Assembly (NCBI RefSeq): GCF_013408535.1
Contig: NZ_JACBZA010000001.1
Span: forward strand, 1,696,850 to 1,760,849
From: Actinopolymorpha cephalotaxi
Lineage (GTDB): Bacteria; Actinomycetota; Actinomycetes; Propionibacteriales; Actinopolymorphaceae
Direction: 5' to 3'
Length of the DNA: 64,000 nucleotides
Position 1 is the stretch's first letter, and each line of letters starts with the position of its first letter. The notes below the pieces were generated by a model. It had not been told where the DNA came from. It saw only the letters and a list, made by a program, of their open reading frames with translations, and made no database searches. Below, piece after piece: positions 9,238-18,908 of the stretch. The position numbers were made by a program, and so were the translations under genes.

Positions 9238-9482
9238 CGTTTCCCGGGGTTGAACGCCCGGGGCGCCACGTGCCGGGCAGCGGCCCGGCCGGCGGTGCGG
9301 TTCGGGCTCGTCCCCGGTGCCGGTCTGCTGCCGTTCCGTCCATGCTTCGGTCGACTCGTCCGGTTTGCCGGGCGCCGGCACCGCGGCTGCCCGGGCCGTC
9401 CGCGGGGAAAGCGTGCGGACTCGGCAGACGCGTGCACACTGGCAGGAAGTGCGGGACGGTCTCGCCGTACGTACGCAGGGCG

Positions 9483-10274
9483 GTGGTCGACGTGGTGGAG
9501 CAGGCAGGCGACACGGGCGAGGAGACGGGCGCGCCGGGCGGGAGCGCGACCGCCGCGAAGAAGACGGCGTCCGCCAAGAAGACCGCGTCTGCGAAGAAGG
9601 CCCCGTCGGCGAAGAAGGCCGCGGCCGCGAAGAAGACGGCCTCCGCGAAGAAGGCCGGATCCGCGCAGAAGGCCGCGTCGGCGAAGAAGGCCGGCTCCGC
9701 GCAGAGGACCGCCCCGGGCCGGAAGGCGCCCGCGAGCAGGAGCACCCCGGCCGGGAAGGCGGCACCAGGGCTCGAGGCCGGTGCGCCCGGTGAGCAGGCC
9801 GTGCCCTCCGCACCGCCCGCCGTGGAGCCGGCCGATGTGGAGCCCGCCGAGCTGGAGCCGGCCGACCCGGCCGGGCGGGCCGCGCGGCTGGTGGTACGTC
9901 CGGACGAGGAGCCGTGGACACCGGCGGAGCTGGACGGGGTCCGCCAGGAGCTGACCGGCACGGTCGACCGACTGGAGGAGGAGTTGCACTCCGCCGCCGA
10001 CGACATCGCCGACCTGCTGCGCGACAGCGGCGACGGGGCCGGCGACGACGAGGCCGACACCGGCTCGAAGACCTTCGAACGCGAGCACGAGATCTCCCTC
10101 GCCAACAACACCAGGGACATGCTCGCCCAGACCCGCCGGGCGCTGGTCAGAATCGACGACGGCAGCTACGGCGTGTGCGAGGGCTGCGGCCAACCCATCG
10201 GCAAGGCTCGGTTGCTGGCATTCCCTCGTGCGACACTGTGCGTGTCATGCAAACAGAAGGAAGAGCGTCGCTGA
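9483..10274 (+). CDS. TraR/DksA-type zinc finger protein with histone-H1-like N-terminus
   Basis: The C-terminal half is a DksA/TraR domain: a helical segment (about residues 150-225), then a zinc finger CEGC...CVSC at about residues 234-258. Such proteins bind the RNA polymerase secondary channel or act as conserved actinobacterial regulators. The N-terminal ~90 residues are a Lys/Ala/Ser repeat (units such as SAKKA, SAQKA, AAAKK) resembling histone H1 or bacterial HU tails, implying DNA or nucleoid binding. An acidic Glu/Asp/Pro linker follows. The start is uncertain: in-frame GTGs at 9432, 9483, 9492 and 9495 are possible. It overlaps lspA. Confidence 0.82.
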   Translation: MVDVVEQAGDTGEETGAPGGSATAAKKTASAKKTASAKKAPSAKKAAAAKKTASAKKAGSAQKAASAKKAGSAQRTAPGRKAPASRSTPAGKAAPGLEAGAPGEQAVPSAPPAVEPADVEPAELEPADPAGRAARLVVRPDEEPWTPAELDGVRQELTGTVDRLEEELHSAADDIADLLRDSGDGAGDDEADTGSKTFEREHEISLANNTRDMLAQTRRALVRIDDGSYGVCEGCGQPIGKARLLAFPRATLCVSCKQKEERR

Positions 10275-10891
10275 ACGACGCCAACGCAGACCGCCGTCGG
10301 CGCCGCCAGCTCGGGCTCTTCGCCGCGGTGGCGTTCGTCGTGCTGGCCGTCGACATCGTGACCAAGATCATCGCCATGTCCCAGCTGGCCGACCGGGAGC
10401 CCATCCGGCTGGCCGGCGGGTTGCTGACGCTGCTGCTGGTCCGCAACTCCGGAGCGGCGTTCGGCCTGGCCGAGGGCTACACGATCATTCTGTCCCTGGT
10501 CGCGCTGGCCGTGGTGGTCGTCGTGCTCCGGCTGTCCCGCACGCTCAGGAGCACTCCGTGGGCGATCGCGCTCGGACTTCTGCTGGGTGGTGCGTTCGGC
10601 AACCTCTCCGACCGGATCTTCCGGGAGCCGGGGTTCCTGCGCGGCCACGTGGTCGACTTCCTGGCGCTGCCGAACTGGCCGGTGTTCAACGTCGCCGACG
10701 CCTCGATCTGTGCGGCCGCCGCGCTGATCATCGTGCTGGCGATGCGGGGCCGCCGCTGGGACGGCACCATCGAGGAGTCCGGCCGCCGGCCCGACTCGGA
10801 CAAGCCGGACACGAGTGCCCGGCAGGCGCACGAGCCGCCCCAAACTCCCGGAGTCGCCGCCGACGAGCCGGCGCTGAGGAAGGCGGAGTGA
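10247..10891 (+). CDS. lspA: LspA, prolipoprotein signal peptidase II
   Basis: Membrane aspartyl protease that cleaves signal peptides of diacylated prolipoproteins. Both catalytic motifs are present: NLSDR (Asp in the third periplasmic segment) and FNVADASI. Four hydrophobic helices and the [12 protein letters not shown] signature are visible. The cytoplasmic C-terminal tail is long and hydrophilic (about 45 residues, Asp/Pro-rich). ATG 10247 lies inside the traR-like gene and has no ribosome-binding site. AGAAGGAAGAG at 10254-10264 would instead fit an in-frame CTG at 10271, giving a protein 8 residues shorter. Confidence 0.93.
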   Translation: MQTEGRASLNDANADRRRRRQLGLFAAVAFVVLAVDIVTKIIAMSQLADREPIRLAGGLLTLLLVRNSGAAFGLAEGYTIILSLVALAVVVVVLRLSRTLRSTPWAIALGLLLGGAFGNLSDRIFREPGFLRGHVVDFLALPNWPVFNVADASICAAAALIIVLAMRGRRWDGTIEESGRRPDSDKPDTSARQAHEPPQTPGVAADEPALRKAE

Positions 10892-11847
10892 GCGCGACGG
10901 CCGCCACCGGAGCGGCGGACCGGCGAGGGCTGCCGGTGCCGGAGGGTCTGGAGGGCGAACGCCTGGACGCGGCTCTCGGCCGGCTCTTCGGGCTGTCCCG
11001 GACGAAGGCCGCCGACCTGATCGAGAACGGCCTGGTCCGGGTCGACGGCGAGGCGGTGCCGAAGTCCGAGCGGGTGAGTGCGGGCGCCTGGCTTGAGGTC
11101 GAGCTTCCCCGCCCGCAGGAGCCGGTCGCTCCCGCCCGGGTGGAGGGGATGCGGATCGTTCACGACGATGCGGACATCGTGGTGGTCGACAAGCCGATCG
11201 GTGTGGCGGCTCACCCCAGCCCCGGGTGGCGGGGCCCGACCGTGATCGGCCACCTGGCCGCCGCGGGCTTCCGGATCACCACCTCCGGCGCCGCCGAGCG
11301 CCAGGGGGTCGTGCACCGGCTCGACGTGGGCACCAGCGGCCTGATGGTGGTGGCGAAGTCCGAGCACGCCTACTCCGTCCTGAAGCGGGCGTTCAAGGAA
11401 CGCGAGGTGGAGAAGATCTACCACGCGCTCGTCCAGGGCCACCCCGATCCGAGCCGTGGCACGGTGGACGCGCCAATCGACCGGCACCCCACCCACGACT
11501 ACAAGTGGGCGGTCGTCGCCGAGGGCAAGCCGTCGGTGACCCACTACGAGACGCTGGAGGCGCTGCGGCACGCCTCCCTGCTGGAGGTACGCCTGGAGAC
11601 CGGGCGTACCCACCAGATCCGGGTGCACATGAGCGCGGTCCGGCACCCGTGTGTCGGCGACCTGACCTACGGCGCCGACCCGGTGCTCGCGGGCCGGCTG
11701 GGGCTCACCCGCCAGTGGCTGCACGCGGCGCGCCTGGGGTTCGAGCACCCGTCGACGGGGGAGTGGGTGGCGTTCCAGGCGTCCTACCCCGACGATCTCG
11801 CCGAGGCGCTGGAGCGGGCCCGGGCCGACTCCGAACGGTCCAGGTGA
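10888..11847 (+). CDS. rluD: RluD-type 23S rRNA pseudouridine synthase
   Basis: RluA/RluD family enzyme isomerising uridines in 23S rRNA. An N-terminal S4-like RNA-binding domain ([32 protein letters not shown]) precedes the catalytic domain. The catalytic aspartate sits in [15 protein letters not shown] (about residue 138), and [12 protein letters not shown] and the GDLTYG segment are intact. Length (319 aa) is typical. GTG start in a GTGA overlap with lspA, the usual lspA-rluD order in actinobacteria. Confidence 0.93.
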   Translation: MSATAATGAADRRGLPVPEGLEGERLDAALGRLFGLSRTKAADLIENGLVRVDGEAVPKSERVSAGAWLEVELPRPQEPVAPARVEGMRIVHDDADIVVVDKPIGVAAHPSPGWRGPTVIGHLAAAGFRITTSGAAERQGVVHRLDVGTSGLMVVAKSEHAYSVLKRAFKEREVEKIYHALVQGHPDPSRGTVDAPIDRHPTHDYKWAVVAEGKPSVTHYETLEALRHASLLEVRLETGRTHQIRVHMSAVRHPCVGDLTYGADPVLAGRLGLTRQWLHAARLGFEHPSTGEWVAFQASYPDDLAEALERARADSERSR

Positions 11848-11892
11848 CGAGACGATCGTCTCGCCATGTTGAACGCCGCGGGGTCGGCTACC

Positions 11893-11905
11893 TAGCGTGG
11901 AGTGG
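11893..11905 (+). promoter_or_regulatory. Leaderless promoter -10 box for chorismate mutase
   Basis: TAGCGT (11893-11898) lies 6 nt before the in-frame GTG at 11905, the spacing expected when transcription begins at the start codon. This favours 11905 over the GTG at 11902. Confidence 0.55.
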
Positions 11906-12234
11906 TGCACCGATCCGTGACCGACCAGCCGGTCGCCGCCCTGACCGCTCGCCCGCTGCCGGCGTCGCTGCCCGAGGCCCGGGCCGCGATCGACGAGGTG
12001 GACACCGCCCTGGCCGCCCTGCTCGAGTACCGCGCCGGGCTGACCGAGCAGGTCCAGCAGCTGAAGCCGGTCGGCGGCCGCGCCGGCCGTGACCCCGACC
12101 GGGAGGCGGAGATCGTCGCCGGCATGGCCCGCCAGGCACCCCGCCTCGGCCGGGAACGCCTCCGCCGGATCATGACCGCCGTGATCGAGGAGTCTCTCGA
12201 CCTCGCCGAGCGTGGCGCCGCGACGACTCGTTGA
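11905..12234 (+). CDS. Chorismate mutase, AroQ class
   Basis: Converts chorismate to prephenate, the branch point to Phe and Tyr. The 109-aa product is a single AroQ helical domain: EARAAIDEVDTALAALLEYRAGLTEQVQQLK in the first helix, then GRDPDREAEIVAGMA with the conserved Arg/Asp-Arg-Glu pattern, then RLRRIMTAVIEESL. Actinobacterial free-standing mutases of this size often need a DAHP synthase partner for full activity. A GTG start with a TANNNT box 6 nt upstream suggests a leaderless mRNA. Confidence 0.85.
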   Translation: MHRSVTDQPVAALTARPLPASLPEARAAIDEVDTALAALLEYRAGLTEQVQQLKPVGGRAGRDPDREAEIVAGMARQAPRLGRERLRRIMTAVIEESLDLAERGAATTR

Positions 12235-12320
12235 TCATCGTCCGGTGGCGGATCGTGGTCGGCCCGCGGCCGATTCGGCCGCTAACAGAGGTTGATCACG
12301 AACTCTTCGGCGGGGCGGCG

Positions 12321-12356
12321 TTGCCCTTACGTGCAAGGGCAATAGAGTCTGACTCT
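12321..12356. promoter_or_regulatory. dnaE upstream palindromes and -10 box
   Basis: TTGCCCTT (12321-12328) and AAGGGCAA (12335-12342) form a perfect 8-bp inverted repeat with loop ACGTGC. A TANNNT box, TAGAGT, starts immediately at 12343 and is itself part of a second inverted repeat, AGAGT-CTG-ACTCT (12344-12356). An operator or a terminator overlapping the dnaE promoter is the inference; the mRNA leader would be about 90 nt. The rest of the gap (to 12442) holds a GC-rich stem around 12400-12415 and an AGGAGG at 12425-12430. Confidence 0.5.
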
Positions 12357-12442
12357 TACTTGTTGGCGAAGCGCCGCCGCCCTTCCCCCGGTCGGCGCCC
12401 AACGCCTTCGGCGTCGGCGCAGACAGGAGGCGCTTCTCCCTG

Positions 12443-15400
12443 ATGTCGGACTCGTTCGTCCACCTGCACGTCCACACCGAGTACTCCATGCTCGACGGCG
12501 CGGCGAAGCTCAAGGACATGTTCGCCGAGGCCCAGCGTCTCCAGATGCCGGCCGTCGCGATCACCGACCACGGCAACCTGCACGGGGCGTACGACTTCTT
12601 CACCAGGGCGACCGCGGCGGGAATCACGCCGATCATCGGCCTGGAGGCCTACGTCGCCCCGACCTCCCGCTACCACAAGGCGCCGGTCCGCTGGGGTCAG
12701 CAGCACCAGAAGGGCGACGACGTCTCCGGCGCCGGCGCGTTCACCCACATGACCATCTGGGCGCGCAACGCGGTCGGCCTGCACAACCTGTTCCGGCTGC
12801 AGACCCGGGCGTCGATGGAGGGCTTCTTCCGCAAGCCCCGGATCGACCGGGAACTGCTCGCGGAGTACAGCGACGGTCTGATGGCCACCACCGGCTGCCC
12901 GTCGGGGGAGATCTCCACCCGCATCCGGCTCGGGCAGGAGAAGGAGGCGCTGGACGCCGCGGCCGACTTCGGCGACATCTTCGGCCGGGAGAACTACTTC
13001 GTCGAGCTGATGGACCACGGCATCGACATCGACAAGCGGGCGCGCGGGGGTCTGGAGAAGATCGCGGGCGAGCTCGGCCTGCAGTACGTCGTCACCAACG
13101 ACTCCCACTACACCTACGAGCACGAGTCGACCGCGCACGCCGCGCTGTTGTGCGTCCAGACCGCGTCCACGCTGGCCGCGCCGACCTTCCAGTTCGAGGG
13201 GTCGGGCTACTACCTCAAGCCGGCGGAGGAGATGCGCGCGCTGGACTCCTCGGAGGCCTGGCAGTCCGGCTGCCGTACCACCCTCGCGATCGCGGAGCGG
13301 GTGGACACCACGGGGATGTTCGAGTTCCGCAACCTCATGCCGCGGTTCGACATCCCCGAGGGCCACACCGACGACTCGTGGCTGCGGGAGGAGACCTGGC
13401 GGGGCATGGACCGCCGGTTCGCCGACGGGTACGACGAGACCTACCGCAAGCAGGTGGAGTACGAGCTCGGGATCATCCTGCAGATGGGTTTCCCGGCGTA
13501 CTTCCTGGTCGTCGCGGACTTCATCATGTGGGCCAAGAACAACGGCATCGCGGTGGGCCCCGGCCGTGGTTCGGCGGCGGGCAGCCTGGTGGCGTACGCG
13601 CTCGGCATCACCGACGTCGACCCGCTCCAGCACGGCCTGCTGTTCGAGCGGTTCCTCAACCCCGAACGCGTCTCGATGCCCGACATCGACATCGACTTCG
13701 ACGAGCGCCGGCGGGGCGAGGTCATCCGCTACGTCACCGAGAAGTACGGCGACGACAAGGTCGCCCAGATCGCGACCTTCGGCACGATCAAGGCGAAGGC
13801 TGCGATCAAGGACTCCTCCCGGGTCCTCGGCTACCCCTACGCGCTCGGCGACAAGATCACCAAGGCGATGCCGCCGGCGGTGATGGGCAAGGACATCCCG
13901 CTCACCGGGATCTTCGACAAGGGCCACCCGCGGCACAGCGAGGCGGGGGAGGTCCGGGCGCTCTACGAGCAGGACCACGACGTCAAGAAGGTCATCGACA
14001 CCGCGAAGGGCCTGGAGGGCCTGATCCGCCAGACCGGCGTGCACGCGGCCGGGGTGATCATGTCCGCCGAGCCGCTGGCCGACCACGTGCCGCTGATGAA
14101 GCGCGAGGCCGACGGCGCGGTGATCACGCAGTTCGACTACCCGACCTGCGAGACGCTCGGCCTGCTGAAGATGGACTTCCTCGGGCTGCGCAACCTCACC
14201 ATCATGGACGACGCGGTCCGCAACATCGCGATGAGCCGCGGCGAGCAGATCGACCTGCTCAAGCTCCCGCTGGACGACAAGCAGACGTACGAGCTCCTCG
14301 CCCGCGGCGACACCCTCGGCATCTTCCAGATGGACGGCGGCGGGATGCGCTCGCTGCTGCGGCTGATGCGGCCGGACAACTTCGAGGACATCTCCGCGGC
14401 CAGCGCGCTCTACCGCCCCGGCCCGATGGGCGCCAACTCCCACACCAACTACGCCCTTCGCAAGAACGGCCAGCAGGAGATCACGCCGATCCACCCCGAG
14501 CTGGAGGAGGCGTGTGAGGAGATCCTCGGCCCGACGTATGGCCTGATCGTCTACCAGGAGCAGGTGCAGCGGCTCGCCCAGAAGGTCGCCGGCTACTCGC
14601 TGGGACAGGCCGACCTGCTCCGCAAGGCGATGGGCAAGAAGAAGAAGGAGGTCCTGGACAAGGAGTTCGGGCCCTTCAGCGAGGGCATGCACTCCCGGGG
14701 CTACTCCGACGCCGCCGTCAAGACGCTGTGGGACATCCTCGTCCCCTTCTCCGACTACGCGTTCAACAAGGCGCACACCGCCGCGTACGGCCTGGTGTCG
14801 TACTGGACCGCCTACCTCAAGGCCAACTACCCGGCCGAGTACATGGCCGCGCTCCTCACCTCGGTGCAGGACGACAAGGACAAGATGGCCATCTACCTGA
14901 ACGCCTGCCGGCGTTCGGGCATCAAGGTCCTGCCACCCGACGTGAACGACTCCGCGGCCAACTTCACCCCCGTCGGCACCGACATCCGGTTCGGGCTGAC
15001 CGCGATCCGCAACGTCGGCGCCAACGTCGTGGAGGCGATCGTCGCCGCGCGGGAGGCGAAGGGCCGGTTCGCCGACGCGAGCGACTTCATGGCAAAGGTG
15101 CCCGCGACCGTGTGCAACAAGCGGGTGCTGGAGTCGCTGTCCAAGGCGGGCGCGTTCGACTCGCTCGGCCACCGCCGGCGCGCGCTGGTCGCCTGGCACG
15201 AGGACGCGGTGGAGTACTACATCGACCAGAAGCGCCAGGAGGCGATCGGCCAGGACTCGCTGTTCGGTTTCGGCGGCGGCGACCAGGCCGACGTGGCCGC
15301 GCTGATGTCGCCGCAGGTGCCCGAGATCGGGGAGTGGGACAAGCAGACCCTGCTCGCGCACGAGCGGGAGATGCTCGGGCTGTACGTCTCCGACCACCCG

Positions 15401-15976
15401 CTCTTCGGCATCGAGCACGTGCTGACGAACGCCTCCGACTGCACCATCGGCACCCTGCTCGCCGACGAGGACCGTCCCGACGGCTCCATCGTCACCGTCG
15501 GCGGACTGATCACCTCGATCACCCGGAAGATGACCAAGCGGGGCGACCCGTGGGCGATCGTCACCCTGGAGGACCTCGAGGGTGGGATCGACGTGATGTT
15601 CTTCCCGTCGACCTACCAGCTCACCGCCCTGCAGCTCACCGAGGACGCCGTAGTGGTCGTGAAGGGCCGGCTGGACCGGCGCGACGACGTTCCGCAACTG
15701 ATCGCGATGGAGTTGTCCGTGCCCGACATCAGCAGCGACCAGCAGACCGGGCCGTTTGCGATCTCCCTGGCCCGGGAGCGGTGCACACCACCGGTGGTCG
15801 ACCGGCTCAAGGAGATCTTCTCCACCCATCCGGGGATGACCCAGATCCACCTTCACCTGCGCTCGGAGACCAAGACGATGGTGATGCGGCTGGAGGACCG
15901 CTGGCGGGTCACGCCGTCGACGGCGCTGATGGGCGACCTCAAGGCACTGCTCGGGCCGGGGTGTGTCCGTTCCTGA
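12443..15976 (+). CDS. dnaE: DnaE, DNA polymerase III alpha subunit
   Basis: Replicative C-family DNA polymerase (1177 aa). An N-terminal PHP domain begins HLHVHTEYSMLDG at residues 7-19. The palm carries the catalytic carboxylates in PDIDIDFDERRRGEVI (about residues 413-428), and the fingers and tandem helix-hairpin-helix region follow. An OB-fold (TVGGLITSITRKMTKRG) lies near residue 1020. A full-length DnaE1-type enzyme; nothing is missing. AGGAGG is 12 nt before the ATG. No neighbour is functionally linked. Confidence 0.96.
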   Translation: MSDSFVHLHVHTEYSMLDGAAKLKDMFAEAQRLQMPAVAITDHGNLHGAYDFFTRATAAGITPIIGLEAYVAPTSRYHKAPVRWGQQHQKGDDVSGAGAFTHMTIWARNAVGLHNLFRLQTRASMEGFFRKPRIDRELLAEYSDGLMATTGCPSGEISTRIRLGQEKEALDAAADFGDIFGRENYFVELMDHGIDIDKRARGGLEKIAGELGLQYVVTNDSHYTYEHESTAHAALLCVQTASTLAAPTFQFEGSGYYLKPAEEMRALDSSEAWQSGCRTTLAIAERVDTTGMFEFRNLMPRFDIPEGHTDDSWLREETWRGMDRRFADGYDETYRKQVEYELGIILQMGFPAYFLVVADFIMWAKNNGIAVGPGRGSAAGSLVAYALGITDVDPLQHGLLFERFLNPERVSMPDIDIDFDERRRGEVIRYVTEKYGDDKVAQIATFGTIKAKAAIKDSSRVLGYPYALGDKITKAMPPAVMGKDIPLTGIFDKGHPRHSEAGEVRALYEQDHDVKKVIDTAKGLEGLIRQTGVHAAGVIMSAEPLADHVPLMKREADGAVITQFDYPTCETLGLLKMDFLGLRNLTIMDDAVRNIAMSRGEQIDLLKLPLDDKQTYELLARGDTLGIFQMDGGGMRSLLRLMRPDNFEDISAASALYRPGPMGANSHTNYALRKNGQQEITPIHPELEEACEEILGPTYGLIVYQEQVQRLAQKVAGYSLGQADLLRKAMGKKKKEVLDKEFGPFSEGMHSRGYSDAAVKTLWDILVPFSDYAFNKAHTAAYGLVSYWTAYLKANYPAEYMAALLTSVQDDKDKMAIYLNACRRSGIKVLPPDVNDSAANFTPVGTDIRFGLTAIRNVGANVVEAIVAAREAKGRFADASDFMAKVPATVCNKRVLESLSKAGAFDSLGHRRRALVAWHEDAVEYYIDQKRQEAIGQDSLFGFGGGDQADVAALMSPQVPEIGEWDKQTLLAHEREMLGLYVSDHPLFGIEHVLTNASDCTIGTLLADEDRPDGSIVTVGGLITSITRKMTKRGDPWAIVTLEDLEGGIDVMFFPSTYQLTALQLTEDAVVVVKGRLDRRDDVPQLIAMELSVPDISSDQQTGPFAISLARERCTPPVVDRLKEIFSTHPGMTQIHLHLRSETKTMVMRLEDRWRVTPSTALMGDLKALLGPGCVRS

Positions 15977-16030
15977 GCGTGCCGGTCGGCCGGGGCGCCG
16001 AGCGCTGCCAGGCCCCCGGGGAAGCGTGCG

Positions 16031-16045
16031 TAGGATCTGGGGCGG
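16031..16045 (+). promoter_or_regulatory. Leaderless promoter -10 box
   Basis: TAGGAT (16031-16036) lies 8 nt before the GTG start at 16045, consistent with a leaderless transcript for the membrane-protein gene. Confidence 0.5.
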
Positions 16046-16662
16046 TGAACACCACGTACCCGGCTGACGCCTCCGCTCCCGGCCCTCGGACGCCGCCCGA
16101 CAGGGCGCCCGGCGCCGGGCGCGCGTTCTGGGTGGTCGCCGTCGTGCTGGTCGCGGCGGGTGCGATCGCCGGGCTGGTGTGGGCGTGGACCGCCCCGTCG
16201 CCCCACGTGGCGATGACCATGACCGAGCTCGGGCCCTTCCCGAACGACGAGGAGCAGGCTGCCCGGCTGGTCTCGATGGACGGTTGGTACGCCGCGCTCG
16301 GCGCCGGCACCGCGCTGGTCCTCGGGACGGTGCTGGCCACGTTGTTCCTGCGGCACGGCCTGGTCACGGTGGCCGGGCTCCTGGCGGGCAGCGTGCTGGC
16401 CGCGTTCGCCGCGGTCGTCGTCGGCAGCCTGGTGGCCAACGGCTCGTTGGTCTGGACCTGGAGTCCGCACGCCGCCCCGGGCACCGCGCTGTCGGCGCCG
16501 CTCACGTTGCACGCGTACGGCGTGCTGGTGAGCTGGCCACTGGCCGCGCTGGCCCCCGTCATTCCGCTGGTCTGGTCGGGCTCCGGCCGGGACGGCGACT
16601 TCTCTCGGGTTATCCACAGCGGCCGCGACCGGAGCCGGACCCCCGACGCTCCGATGCGCTAG
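16045..16662 (+). CDS. Four-helix membrane protein, possibly DUF2567-like
   Basis: 205-aa protein with a Pro/Ala-rich cytoplasmic N-terminus and four hydrophobic helices at about residues 30-50, 85-105, 110-130 and 155-175. A hydrophilic loop after the first helix carries SPHVAMTMTELGPFPNDEEQAA. This layout resembles actinobacterial DUF2567-type membrane proteins, but I cannot confirm the family. GTG start with a TANNNT box 8 nt upstream. Function unknown. Confidence 0.7.
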   Translation: MNTTYPADASAPGPRTPPDRAPGAGRAFWVVAVVLVAAGAIAGLVWAWTAPSPHVAMTMTELGPFPNDEEQAARLVSMDGWYAALGAGTALVLGTVLATLFLRHGLVTVAGLLAGSVLAAFAAVVVGSLVANGSLVWTWSPHAAPGTALSAPLTLHAYGVLVSWPLAALAPVIPLVWSGSGRDGDFSRVIHSGRDRSRTPDAPMR

Positions 16663-16795
16663 TTTGGCGTCCGAATCGGCCACGTTCGTCCGGCCGAGTT
16701 CCTCGTCTTCACAGATCGTCTTCACAGAGCAAGCCAAGGTTGCGCGGCCTTGAGTTCCGTGACCTCGGTTTCGTCACCTCCGGGGGTGCCCACAC

Positions 16796-18760
16796 ATGTC
16801 CGACGACCGCACGCCACCACCTCGCGATCCCGACCGTCCGGGCCCGCCCGGCGCGGGCGGGCCATCGCCTCAGTGGCGGCCCGCCGACCGGCCGCCGGCG
16901 CCGCAGCAGGGGCAGGGACAGCCGGGGCAGCAGCCGCCGCGCGGCCCGCAGCCGGGTCAGCAGGGTCAGTACGGCCGGCCGGATCAGCAGGGCCAGCAGC
17001 CGCCGCGCGGTCCGCAGCCGGGTCAGCCCGGCCAGCCCGGCCAGCCCGGCCCCTCGGGCCAGTACGGCCGGCCTGATCAGTACGACCAGCAGGCGCAGCA
17101 GTCTTCATACGGCCGGCAGGTGCCGGGTGCGCCCCAGCCCGGTCAGGGCGGACCGGGCCCCTATGCCCAGCAGGCCGGTGCCGCCGGTGGGTACGCCGGT
17201 GGTGGCCAGGGCGGCGGCCAGGGTGGTGGCGGTGACGCTCCGTGGACTCCGGGTCAACCCGGCGGACCCGAGGTGATCGATGGTGACCGCCGTGGTGGCG
17301 GTGGCCGGCGGTGGCTGATCGCCGCGCTGGCGGCGGTCCTCGTTCTCGCCGTCGGCGGCGGCGCGTGGGCGTTCTCTCGGATCGGCGGCGGCGGTACGCA
17401 GCCGGAGGAGGTGCTGCCGGCCAACGCGGTCGCCTTCTTCCGGATAGACCTCGACCCGTCGGTGCAGCAGAAGGCCGCGATCTTCAACGTCGTGCGGAAG
17501 TTCCCCGACGCGCGCAAGCGGATCGGCGAGGGCGACGACCTCCGCAAGGCGCTGTTCGACGCGATCAAGAAGGACGACCCGAAGCTGCGGGACGCCGACT
17601 ACGCGAAGGACGTCGAGCCCTGGCTCGGTGACCGGGCCGGCGTGGCGGTGCTGCCAGGCGCTGACGGCAAGGACACCGAGACGGTCGCCGCGGTCCAGAT
17701 CAAGGACGAGGACAAGGCCCGAGTCGGAATCAAGAAGCTCGGCGGAGCGGACGACAAGAGCGGCTACGCGTTCGTCGACGACTACATGCTGGTGGCCGAC
17801 TCCCAGTCGCGCGCCGACGCGCTGGCCTCCTCGGTGAAGGACAGCCCGCTGTCGTCCAACGAGACGTTCAAGGGTGACGTCGGCGAGGTCGACGAGGGCG
17901 TCATGTCCTTCTGGGCCGACGTGCCCAAGCTGAGCCGGCTGACCGGCGCGCGGGCCGCGCAGCTGCCCACGATGTCGACGCAGGGCCGGCTGGTCGGTGG
18001 CCTGAGCTTCACCAGCGACTCGGTCCAGTTGGTCGCCAAGACGCGCGGAGCGAAGCTGCCCTCGCTGCAGGGCACCGGCATCAAGCTGGGTGAGCTGCCC
18101 TCGTCCACCGTCGCGGCGCTGTCGGTGTCCGGGGCGGGTCCCGCGCTGGAGAAGGGCTGGCCCGACCTCCGCAAGACGCTGGAGGCCAGCGGCCAGGCCG
18201 CGCAACTGGACTCCTTCGTGCAGGCGGCACAGAGCCAGTTCGGGATCCGGATTCCGGCCGACCTGAACACCCTGCTGGGCAAGGAGTTCACCCTCGCCAT
18301 GGACGAGCGCGGGATGGAACGCCTGACCGGGCAGGGGTCGGCGGGCCAGGACGGCTCCCCGCAGCTTCCGCTGGTCGGCTTCCGGTCCACCACCGACGTC
18401 GCCAAGGCGCGGCAGCTGCTGCCGAAGATCGACCAGCTGCTCGGTGCGTCCGGCGCCGGCGTCCAGTTGGGCAAGGCCACCGGTTCGGACCAGGTAGCCC
18501 TCGCGACCAGCCAGGCCTACGCCGACGAGCTGGTCAAGGGCGGCGACCTGGGCGGCAACGACACCTTCACCAAGGCCGTGGAGGGCGCTGACAAGGCGCA
18601 GTTCGGCGCGTTCGTCGACCTGGACAAGCTGGAGAAGCTCTACCTCCCCAGCATGCCTGCGAGCGACCGGGCCAACCTCGAGGTGCTGAAGGCGGTCGGC
18701 ATGTCCGGCACCACCGACGCCGACGGCGGCACCTTCACCCTCCGGGTGCTGGTCGACTGA
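16796..18760 (+). CDS. DUF3352 family membrane-anchored protein
   Basis: 654-aa type II membrane protein of unknown function. Residues 1-165 are a Pro/Gln/Gly-rich cytoplasmic tail with repeated QPPRGPQPGQ-like units. One transmembrane helix follows at about residues 172-192 (RWLIAALAAVLVLAVGGGAWAF), then a large extracytoplasmic domain. That domain opens with VLPANAVAFFRIDLDPS, the usual start of the DUF3352 domain, and contains paired repeats that read the protein's own variables (LPAFVDLDKL-like). Monocistronic between a short leader and a strong terminator. Confidence 0.8.
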   Translation: MSDDRTPPPRDPDRPGPPGAGGPSPQWRPADRPPAPQQGQGQPGQQPPRGPQPGQQGQYGRPDQQGQQPPRGPQPGQPGQPGQPGPSGQYGRPDQYDQQAQQSSYGRQVPGAPQPGQGGPGPYAQQAGAAGGYAGGGQGGGQGGGGDAPWTPGQPGGPEVIDGDRRGGGGRRWLIAALAAVLVLAVGGGAWAFSRIGGGGTQPEEVLPANAVAFFRIDLDPSVQQKAAIFNVVRKFPDARKRIGEGDDLRKALFDAIKKDDPKLRDADYAKDVEPWLGDRAGVAVLPGADGKDTETVAAVQIKDEDKARVGIKKLGGADDKSGYAFVDDYMLVADSQSRADALASSVKDSPLSSNETFKGDVGEVDEGVMSFWADVPKLSRLTGARAAQLPTMSTQGRLVGGLSFTSDSVQLVAKTRGAKLPSLQGTGIKLGELPSSTVAALSVSGAGPALEKGWPDLRKTLEASGQAAQLDSFVQAAQSQFGIRIPADLNTLLGKEFTLAMDERGMERLTGQGSAGQDGSPQLPLVGFRSTTDVAKARQLLPKIDQLLGASGAGVQLGKATGSDQVALATSQAYADELVKGGDLGGNDTFTKAVEGADKAQFGAFVDLDKLEKLYLPSMPASDRANLEVLKAVGMSGTTDADGGTFTLRVLVD

Positions 18761-18818
18761 GTTCTGCACGTACGGAGATTCCGTACGAAGGGACCCGTAA
18801 GCCACAGGCGGGTTCGGC

Positions 18819-18859
18819 GGTCCCCGCAACACCCTGGAGTTCAGGGAGTTGCGGGGACC
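18819..18859. terminator. Bidirectional-looking terminator between convergent genes
   Basis: GGTCCCCGCAAC (18819-18830) pairs perfectly with GTTGCGGGGACC (18848-18859). An inner CCCTG/CAGGG stem extends the hairpin. It is followed by TGCTCTTTT on the plus strand. It separates the DUF3352 gene from the convergent ybaK gene. Confidence 0.85.
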
Positions 18860-18908
18860 GTGCTCTTTTCAGGGGCAGCGGGCGAGGTCTTCCCGTCCGG
18901 CGCTCAGG

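Noticed and set aside
12356-15856. 1166-residue open frame on the minus strand opposite dnaE
   Set aside because: GC-rich codon structure leaves antisense frames open; no recognisable domains, and dnaE is unmistakable.
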